The translations under genes were made by a program, and so were the position numbers. Source: Pyxidicoccus xibeiensis (GTDB lineage Bacteria; Myxococcota; Myxococcia; Myxococcales; Myxococcaceae). From it: a stretch of DNA of 64,000 nt. The stretch spans positions 620,001-684,000 of the forward strand of contig NZ_JAJVKV010000003.1 of NCBI RefSeq assembly GCF_024198175.1, read 5' to 3'. Below the pieces are notes generated by a model, which searched no databases, was not told the origin of the DNA, and saw only the letters and a program-made list of their open reading frames with translations. Positions 58,221 through 64,000 of this stretch are shown piece by piece. Position 1 is the first letter of the stretch. Each line of letters starts with the position of its first letter.

Positions 58221-61154
58221 GTGCTCTGCTCACGGCGAGGCCTCCAGGGCGCTGCGACCTTCCTTGCCTTCCTGGCGGGGATGGCCCTGTCTGGCCTCGC
58301 CCTGGCCTCCACGCCTTCCGTGCCGGACGCGGGCGGCGAGGTCGCCTCCGCGCTGGCGGCGTGTGAGGCGCGCCTCGCCGAGCGGCCGGACGAGCAGGAG
58401 TCGGCGATGTGCTTCTATCGAAGCGCACAGCTGCCGGCGGGCCGGGAGGCCAGCCTGCGCCGGCTGGCGGCGCTCGCGGAGAAGCATCCGGAGCGCCCCT
58501 GGCTCACCCTGGTGCTCGGAAACGTGGAGCATCTCTCCGAGCCCGCGAAGGCCGAGGACTCCTACCGTCGCGCGGCGCGGGCCTTCCGCCGCCTCCAGGA
58601 CGCGGAGGGCGAGGTGCTGGCGGCCATCAACCTGCGCGGCATCCTCCTCAAGTCGGGGCGACTCGACGAGGCGCGTGAGTGGACCCGGCGCATCAACGAG
58701 GTCGCCCAGGCCTCGGACGACCCGGAGCTGAAGACGCGCGCCCTCATCGTCGAGGCCAGCGAGCGCTCCGATGTGGAGCACGACCTGGGCCGGGCGTTCC
58801 GCCTGCTCAAGCGCGCGGAGATGCTGGCCTTCCCGGACGGGAGCGATGGGCTGAAGAAGCAGACCCTCTCCGCGCTGGCCACGGTCGCCGCCAACCTCGG
58901 CAGGCTCGACGAGTCCGTGGACGTCTACCACCGGCTGGCGGAGCTGGCGCGCCGCACGCGTGACGCGCCACTGGAGGCGCGCGTCCGCTATGCGCTGGCC
59001 AACCTCGCCCTGCAGCGCAACGAGCGCCAGCCCGAGCCCGGCGGCCGGGCCCGCCTCCTGGCCCTGGCCCGCGAGGCGCTGGCCGCCGCCGAGCACGCGG
59101 GCCGCAAGCCCCTGGAGGCGAGCTCGCTGCGACTCGTGGCCGAGCTGCTGGGCGACTCACCCGAGGAGCAGAAGGAGGCCGACCAGTACCTGCGGCGCTG
59201 TCTGGCCCTCGCCGAGGAGCTGAAGCGGCCCGAGCGGCGCATCGCCTGCCTGTGGACGCGCGCGGAGCGGCTGGCCGGGAGCGACCCGGTGGCAGCGAAT
59301 CGCGACTCGGACGAGGCGCTGCTGCTGGCGCTCGAGCACGGCAACCCGGTGTACCTCGCGCTGGCGCTGCGCGGACGGGGGACGGTGGCCTTCCGCACGC
59401 GGCCCCTGGCCGAGGCCCTCCACCATGCCGAGAACTCCCTCGACGCGGCGGAGGCCCTGCGGGAGCTGCAGCACGATGCGTCCAGCCAGGCCGAGGTGTT
59501 CGCGGGCTGGGTGAGCGACTACCACCGCCTCGCGGGCTGGACGCTGGAGGCCGGCGGCGCGGCGGGCAAGGCCCCCAGCCTGCCGCCGCGCGAGGCCCAC
59601 GAGCGCGCGTTCAAGGTGAGTGAGCGCCTCCGCGCGCGGACGCTGCTCGATGCCCTGGTGGCGTCCCAGGCGCTGTCCGCCGCCACGGGCGAGCCGGGCA
59701 GGCACGCGGCCCGGAGCGAAGTCCAGCGACGCCTGACGGCCGTGCAGCGGCGCCTGCTGGAGCCCGGACTCGCGGCCACCGAGCGCGCGGCGGCCCTGCG
59801 CGAGCTGCAGGAGCTGGAGCGGAGCGAGCGGGATTTGCGCCCTGCCCCGCGCCATGGCGCCACGGAGTTCGCCTCGCTCGAAGCCGTCGAGCGGGGACTG
59901 GCCCCGGATGAGGCGCTGCTCGCCTTCCTCGTGGGCTTCGACCGTGACGTGCATGGCGTGCCCGCCGGGGGCGCCTGGCTGCTCGCGGTGACGCGCGAGG
60001 GAACCCGGGTCCATCGCATTCCCGAGCGCTCGAGGCTGACGCCGGCCGTGGCCCTCTTCTCCGGCCTCATCGAGCGCCGGGATGGCTCCGAGGCAGGCGC
60101 CGCCGCGGCGCTCCATGCGCAGCTGCTCGCCCCGGCCCTGGCCGCGCTGCCCCCCGGTGTGCGCCGCCTGCTGCTGGTGCCGGATGGGCCACTGCACGAC
60201 CTACCCTTCGCCGCGCTTCGAGAACGTCCGGACGGCCCGCCGCTGGTGGCGCGCTACGAGCTGGCGCTGGTGCCGTCCGCCAGCCTGTGGCGCTACTGGC
60301 GGGAGCAGCCGCCGCTCGCGCCGGGTGGCGGGGCCCTGTTGCTGGCCGACCCGGACCGGGGCAGCGGCACGACGATGGCTCGGGCCCGGGGAGCCGAGCG
60401 CGCCGGAGTCTTCGCGGAGGCGGCCCAGCTCGGCGCGCTGCCGGAGGCGCGGCGCGAGGGGCACGAGGTGGAGGAGGTGCTCCAGGGCACGAAGGTGGTC
60501 CCCCGGCTGCTCGTGGGCGCGGCGGCGTCCGAGCGGGCCCTGAAGACGGCCCACCTGGACGGGGTGCGCGTGCTGCACCTGGCGGCCCATGCCGTCGTGG
60601 ATGCGGAGGCCCCCGAGCGCTCGGCGCTCGTGCTGGCGCCGGGCGCCCAGGAGGAGGACGGCATCCTCCAGCCGCGGGAAATCGCGGAGCTCCGGCTCGG
60701 TGGCGCGCTGGTGGTGCTGTCGTCCTGTCGCAGCGCGTCCGGCGCGGTGCTGCCGGGCGAAGGCGTGCTGAGCCTGGCGCGCGCCTTCTTCGAGGCGGGC
60801 GCTCGCGCGGTGGTGGCCAGCCTGTGGCCGCTGCGCGATGACGAGGCGGCCTGGCTCGTGGCCCGCTTCTACCGGCACCTGGCCCGGGGAGTGGGGACCT
60901 CGGCGGCGCTGCGGGCCGCCCAGCTCGAGGCCATCGAGGACGGGCAGCCCGCCTCGGCATGGGCGGGGCTGGCCGTGCTGGGGGATGCCTCGCTGGTGGC
61001 GGTGGAGCCCCGGGAGCCGGCGGAAGTCCACGCCGCGCTGACGGGCCCGCACCTCTCGCTGGGGGGCGTGGCGGCGCTGTCCGCCCTCGTGGTGGCGCTC
61101 ATCTGGCTCCGCCGGGGACGCCCGGGAGTCCGGGCCCGGCGTCACGGAGAGTGA
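58221..61154 (+). CDS. TPR-CHAT caspase-like protease, exported and membrane-anchored
   Basis: This is a 977-residue protein. It has a signal peptide (FLAFLAGMALSGLALAS), then tetratricopeptide-type helical repeats (about 80-480), a linker, and a CHAT domain (about 560-930). The catalytic His is in VLHLAAHAVVD near 790 and the catalytic Cys in VVLSSCRSASGAVLPGEG near 838; AVVASLWPLRD is a further CHAT hallmark. A transmembrane helix near 952-968 and a basic tail end it. The protease domain should therefore face the periplasm. The ECF sigma and anti-sigma genes upstream suggest regulated proteolysis of the anti-sigma or the secreted partner. Start GTG 58221 is 6 bases after the previous stop. 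Confidence 0.88.
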   Translation: MLCSRRGLQGAATFLAFLAGMALSGLALASTPSVPDAGGEVASALAACEARLAERPDEQESAMCFYRSAQLPAGREASLRRLAALAEKHPERPWLTLVLGNVEHLSEPAKAEDSYRRAARAFRRLQDAEGEVLAAINLRGILLKSGRLDEAREWTRRINEVAQASDDPELKTRALIVEASERSDVEHDLGRAFRLLKRAEMLAFPDGSDGLKKQTLSALATVAANLGRLDESVDVYHRLAELARRTRDAPLEARVRYALANLALQRNERQPEPGGRARLLALAREALAAAEHAGRKPLEASSLRLVAELLGDSPEEQKEADQYLRRCLALAEELKRPERRIACLWTRAERLAGSDPVAANRDSDEALLLALEHGNPVYLALALRGRGTVAFRTRPLAEALHHAENSLDAAEALRELQHDASSQAEVFAGWVSDYHRLAGWTLEAGGAAGKAPSLPPREAHERAFKVSERLRARTLLDALVASQALSAATGEPGRHAARSEVQRRLTAVQRRLLEPGLAATERAAALRELQELERSERDLRPAPRHGATEFASLEAVERGLAPDEALLAFLVGFDRDVHGVPAGGAWLLAVTREGTRVHRIPERSRLTPAVALFSGLIERRDGSEAGAAAALHAQLLAPALAALPPGVRRLLLVPDGPLHDLPFAALRERPDGPPLVARYELALVPSASLWRYWREQPPLAPGGGALLLADPDRGSGTTMARARGAERAGVFAEAAQLGALPEARREGHEVEEVLQGTKVVPRLLVGAAASERALKTAHLDGVRVLHLAAHAVVDAEAPERSALVLAPGAQEEDGILQPREIAELRLGGALVVLSSCRSASGAVLPGEGVLSLARAFFEAGARAVVASLWPLRDDEAAWLVARFYRHLARGVGTSAALRAAQLEAIEDGQPASAWAGLAVLGDASLVAVEPREPAEVHAALTGPHLSLGGVAALSALVVALIWLRRGRPGVRARRHGE

Positions 61155-61203
61155 AGAGTGACGGGTACGCAACTCTAGACCCGATTTCTCCGATACTGAG
61201 GTC

Positions 61204-62565
61204 ATGAAGACCCCCGTCAGCGGTTCCCGCCCCCAGACCCGCCCCGTCGAGACGCCCGAGCCGGTCCGCCCGCGCAACGAGCTGAAGACCCCGCCGCCCC
61301 CTCCCCCCGCGCGCGCCGACACCAGCGGCGTGTCCGGCTTCGACACCGGCAAGGGTCGCGGCCCGGGCGTCGCCCTGAACGCGCCCGTGAAGGCGCCGGC
61401 GCCCGGCAATGTCCCCACGCCGGGCAGCTTCCCCACCGTCGCGGACGTGAAGTCCATCTCCGCCATGCAGGACCCGGTGGCGCGCAACCACGCCATCACC
61501 CAGGGCTACTCGGACCTGTCCGCCGCCATGGGCAAGCTGGTGGGTGACGACAACGCCAACTGGGCCACCTTCGGCACCTGGGCCTCGAAGCAGGCCGGCG
61601 TGAGCATCCGCGGCGAGGACATGCCCAAGTTCCTCACGGACGCGCTCAAGGGCGCCGACAACCTGCTGGGCCCCCTGGCCAAGGTGGACGACGTGCTGCG
61701 CAAGGTGGGCCTGCCCGCGCTGCCCATCGGTGACATCGGCGCGGCCGGCAACGAGGCGCTCCAGGGCGTCAGCAAGGCCATCGCCGACGGCAACCAGTTC
61801 GTCTTCAACGAGATTGGCCAGGAGTTCGCCCGCTTCATCGACACCTTCCAGGGCGACACGAAGTACGACGCGGCCAAGGTGCAGAAGTACCTGGACGGCT
61901 TCCCCCAGGACAAGCCGCTGCTGAAGGAGGCCTTCGGCCACTACGCGCAGGCCATGTTCGAGAAGGACCCGAACAAGAAGGCCGAGCTGATGCTGATGGC
62001 CAACGACAAGGTGGGCCTGCACGAGCAGACGCAGCTGCAGCCCTTCGTCGAGAAGGCGCTGAACGCCCCGGTGAAGGAGACCATGCGCAAGGTGCTCAAG
62101 GAGAGCATCGAGGCCTCCATCAACGCGCTGCCCTTCCCCGCCAACCTCGCCGGCCAGGCCGCGCTGAAGACGGGCCTGGTGGACGCCGCCCTGAATCCCG
62201 TGGTGGACGCCGCCGCGGGCGTGTTCCGCCGCGTCGCCACCGAGCACATGATGAAGCTGGCGGTGCCCGGCGGCGCGCTGAAGATTGGCAACGATTTGCC
62301 GCCGCCCGCGGGCATGGAGTCCACGCTGTTCCCGCCGCACCTGCGCTCCATCCAGAACCCGGAGCTGAAGGCGCTGCTGGGCAAGCTGGACCACAGCGCC
62401 GACAGCCTCAAGGGCACGGGGGCGAAGGACTGGAGCCGCCTGGACCAGCGGATGGACTACATCATCGACCTGTTCCGCACCCGCCAGTCGGACCCGCACC
62501 TGTTCGACCCGCCGTACGGCCGCACCGGCACCTATCCGCTGCCGAACGCGCCTCGCGGCAACTGA
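61204..62565 (+). CDS. Unknown 453-aa protein with Pro-rich N-terminus
   Basis: I do not recognise this family. Residues 1-80 are Pro/Arg-rich and disordered. The rest is helical: it has NWATFGTWASKQAGVSIRGE near 117-136, a Gly/Ala stretch near 175-190, and a C-terminal LDQRMDYIIDLFRTRQSDPH. There is no signal peptide and no membrane helix. Such a long disordered head with a globular body could fit a secreted effector or a scaffold. It starts 49 bases after the CHAT gene and may be read with it. Confidence 0.75.
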   Translation: MKTPVSGSRPQTRPVETPEPVRPRNELKTPPPPPPARADTSGVSGFDTGKGRGPGVALNAPVKAPAPGNVPTPGSFPTVADVKSISAMQDPVARNHAITQGYSDLSAAMGKLVGDDNANWATFGTWASKQAGVSIRGEDMPKFLTDALKGADNLLGPLAKVDDVLRKVGLPALPIGDIGAAGNEALQGVSKAIADGNQFVFNEIGQEFARFIDTFQGDTKYDAAKVQKYLDGFPQDKPLLKEAFGHYAQAMFEKDPNKKAELMLMANDKVGLHEQTQLQPFVEKALNAPVKETMRKVLKESIEASINALPFPANLAGQAALKTGLVDAALNPVVDAAAGVFRRVATEHMMKLAVPGGALKIGNDLPPPAGMESTLFPPHLRSIQNPELKALLGKLDHSADSLKGTGAKDWSRLDQRMDYIIDLFRTRQSDPHLFDPPYGRTGTYPLPNAPRGN

Positions 62566-62573
62566 AAACAACT

Positions 62574-62605
62574 GTCCTCCAGGCGTCTCACGATGCACGG
62601 AGGAC
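62574..62605 (+). promoter_or_regulatory. Hairpin that can hide the ribosome-binding site of the antiporter gene
   Basis: GTCCTCC (62574-62580) is perfectly complementary to GGAGGAC (62599-62605), which is the Shine-Dalgarno sequence of the gene starting at GTG 62613. The loop is 18 bases. Formation would block translation initiation. It might alternatively act with the preceding gene as a weak terminator. Confidence 0.45.
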
Positions 62606-62612
62606 TTTGTAG

Positions 62613-63959
62613 GTGTCATGGGAGTGGCCAACGTGGGCCGCTCCCATGCACGCCATCGTCTGGTTCCTCATCATCGGGCTGCTCCTGGTCGCGATGGCGC
62701 TGGGTGGCTCGGTCCTCAAGCGGCTGCCGCTGTCCACGTCCCTGCTGTACCTGGGCGTGGGCTTCGGGCTGGGGCGGCTGGGGATGGGCCACCTGGACTC
62801 CCGGGAGCACGCCGCCCTGCTGGAGCGGCTCACCGAGGTGGCCGTCATCATCTCCCTCTTCAGCGCGGGGCTGAAGCTGCGCCGCCCGCTGAAGGACTCC
62901 GAGTGGCGCGTGTCCCTGCGGCTGGCCCTGGGCGCCATGGTGCTGACCGTGGCCCTGCTGGCGCTGGTGGGCGTCACCGCGCTGGGCCTTCCGCTGGGCG
63001 CGGCGGTGCTGCTGGGCGCCATCCTCTCCCCCACCGACCCGGTGCTCGCCTCGGACGTGCAGGTGTCCGACACGCACGACCCGGACCGGCTGCGCTTCGG
63101 CCTCACCGGCGAGGCAGGCCTCAACGACGGCAGCGCCTTTCCGTTCGTCATGCTCGGCCTGGGGCTGCTGGGCCTGCACGAGGTGGGGGCGGGGCTGTGG
63201 CGCTGGGTGGCGCTGGACGTGCTGTGGGCCACGGCGGCGGGGCTGGGCGTGGGCACCCTGCTGGGGAACCAGGTGGGCCGGCTGGTGCTCTACCTGCGCA
63301 AGCACCACCGCGAGGCCACCGGGCTGGACGAGCTGCTGGCCCTGGGGCTCATCGCGCTCTCCTATGGCGCGGCGCTGCTGGTGAAGGGCTACGGCTTCCT
63401 CGCGGTGTTCGCCGCCGGGCTGGCGCTGCGGCGCATCGAGCGGAAGCACACCGGCTCGCGCCCCGCGAAGGAGGTGGAGGACGCGGCCCGGAGCAAGGAC
63501 CAGATTGAGGCGGCCACCAGCCCGGAGCATGCGCCGGCCTACATGGCCAACGCGGTGCTCGGCTTCAACCAGGCGCTGGAGCGCATCTGCGAGGTGGCGG
63601 TGGTGGTGGTGCTGGGGCTGCTGCTGGCCTCGACGCCCTTCCCCCAGGAGGTGCTGTGGCTGGCGCCCCTGCTCTTCTTCGTCCTGCGGCCCCTCTCGGT
63701 GGCCATCTCCCTGGCGGGAGCGCCGACGAGCCGCCACCAGCGGGTGCTGATGGGCTGGTTCGGCGTGCGGGGCATCGGCTCGCTCTACTACCTCTATTAC
63801 GTCCTCGAGCACGGCGTGGAGGGCGCGCTCGCCAGCAAGCTCGTGTCACTCGTCCTCTGGGTGGTGACGGTGTCCATCATCGTCCACGGCATCTCCGTCA
63901 CGCCGCTGATGAAGCGCTACGAGCAGCGCCCCGAGAAGCAACGGGAAGCCGCCTCGTGA
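62613..63959 (+). CDS. Na+/H+ antiporter, NhaP/CPA1-type
   Basis: This is a 448-residue protein with about 12 membrane segments. Conserved features include the SPTDPVLASDVQVSD cation-site motif near 139-153 and the downstream GEAGLNDGSAFPFVMLGLG near 170, both typical of CPA1 exchangers. WFGVRGIGSLYYLYY near the end is a second signature (G-x-R-G-x-x-S-type). It exchanges Na+ or K+ for protons. GGAGGA nine bases upstream points to GTG 62613; ATG 62646 would give a shorter N-terminus but lacks a ribosome-binding site. Confidence 0.87.
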   Translation: MSWEWPTWAAPMHAIVWFLIIGLLLVAMALGGSVLKRLPLSTSLLYLGVGFGLGRLGMGHLDSREHAALLERLTEVAVIISLFSAGLKLRRPLKDSEWRVSLRLALGAMVLTVALLALVGVTALGLPLGAAVLLGAILSPTDPVLASDVQVSDTHDPDRLRFGLTGEAGLNDGSAFPFVMLGLGLLGLHEVGAGLWRWVALDVLWATAAGLGVGTLLGNQVGRLVLYLRKHHREATGLDELLALGLIALSYGAALLVKGYGFLAVFAAGLALRRIERKHTGSRPAKEVEDAARSKDQIEAATSPEHAPAYMANAVLGFNQALERICEVAVVVVLGLLLASTPFPQEVLWLAPLLFFVLRPLSVAISLAGAPTSRHQRVLMGWFGVRGIGSLYYLYYVLEHGVEGALASKLVSLVLWVVTVSIIVHGISVTPLMKRYEQRPEKQREAAS

Positions 63960-63974
63960 CGCGCCGGGCGCCGC

Positions 63975-64000
63975 TCACACCTCGTCCACGACGAACTGCT
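63975..64000 (-). CDS. Possible C-terminus of a gene running off the edge
   Basis: On the minus strand the last bases read QFVVDEV followed by TGA at 63975-63977. This could be the end of a gene convergent with the antiporter, but 26 bases are too few to judge. Confidence 0.25.

Noticed and set aside
1..64000. CRISPR arrays, tRNA and rRNA genes
   Set aside because: No regularly spaced direct repeats apart from coding repeats, and no tRNA T-loop or rRNA-like sequence was noticed on either strand by eye.

Overview
The window looks like chromosome of a predatory myxobacterium (Myxococcus/Corallococcus/Pyxidicoccus type). This is inferred from very high GC with G/C-ending codons, dense gene packing, GTG/TTG starts, a Hanks-type Ser/Thr kinase, lipoproteins with Asp-Ala-Gly repeats, an ECF-sigma/CHAT cluster, and many secreted proteins of unknown function. 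No rRNA, tRNA, CRISPR array or intact insertion sequence was seen.

Left end, 1-10650, is an accessory region, all on the minus strand apart from one gene. Five tightly coupled genes (9554 down to 69) encode a NERD-nuclease/UvrD-like helicase, a DrmA-like SF2 helicase, a DrmB-like DUF1998 protein, a second compact UvrD-like ATPase and an unrecognised 559-residue protein. The DrmA/DrmB pair is the core of the DISARM anti-phage system. Here there is no DNA methyltransferase and no DrmC phospholipase-D protein, and two extra superfamily-1 helicases are present. This is the best candidate for a little-described or new defence system. An orphan 252-residue gene and an AT-richer, gene-poor stretch (10651-11214) close the island.

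11215-18784: an MhpA-type FAD monooxygenase, then a second candidate system, a three-gene operon with a DUF559/Vsr-like nuclease, an unknown protein and a 1185-residue protein carrying an AAA ATPase at the N-terminus and a HerA/DUF87 ATPase at the C-terminus.

18789-34845: ordinary and envelope genes. They are a small lipoprotein, a chorismate-to-PABA operon (pabB-pabA-pabC), an rRNA pseudouridine synthase, a three-gene membrane/stress-like cluster with a DUF3618-type protein, a ThrE-type exporter, a DoxX-like protein, an AI-2E family transporter, a secreted nuclease/phosphatase with a lamin-tail domain, a DedA/YqaA-like protein, a di-iron oxygen-sensor-like protein coupled to a Ser/Thr kinase, and two genes for a membrane protein and a secreted protein.

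35151-50181: two paralogous lipoproteins, an MFS exporter divergent from its LysR regulator across palindromic operator-like sites, a small lipoprotein, an EEP-family hydrolase, a TfoX-domain protein with a histone-like tail, an AraC regulator divergent from a long-chain acyl-CoA synthetase, a second acyl-CoA synthetase with an Nei/Fpg glycosylase, and the cysteine synthesis pair cysE-cysK.

50185-64000: a class V aminotransferase, a fused PxpA-PxpB plus PxpC 5-oxoprolinase, a Uma2 protein, a Tat-exported amine oxidase, an ECF sigma/anti-sigma/secreted protein/CHAT-protease operon, an unknown proline-rich protein and an NhaP-type antiporter. A few bases of a further minus-strand gene may lie at the right edge.
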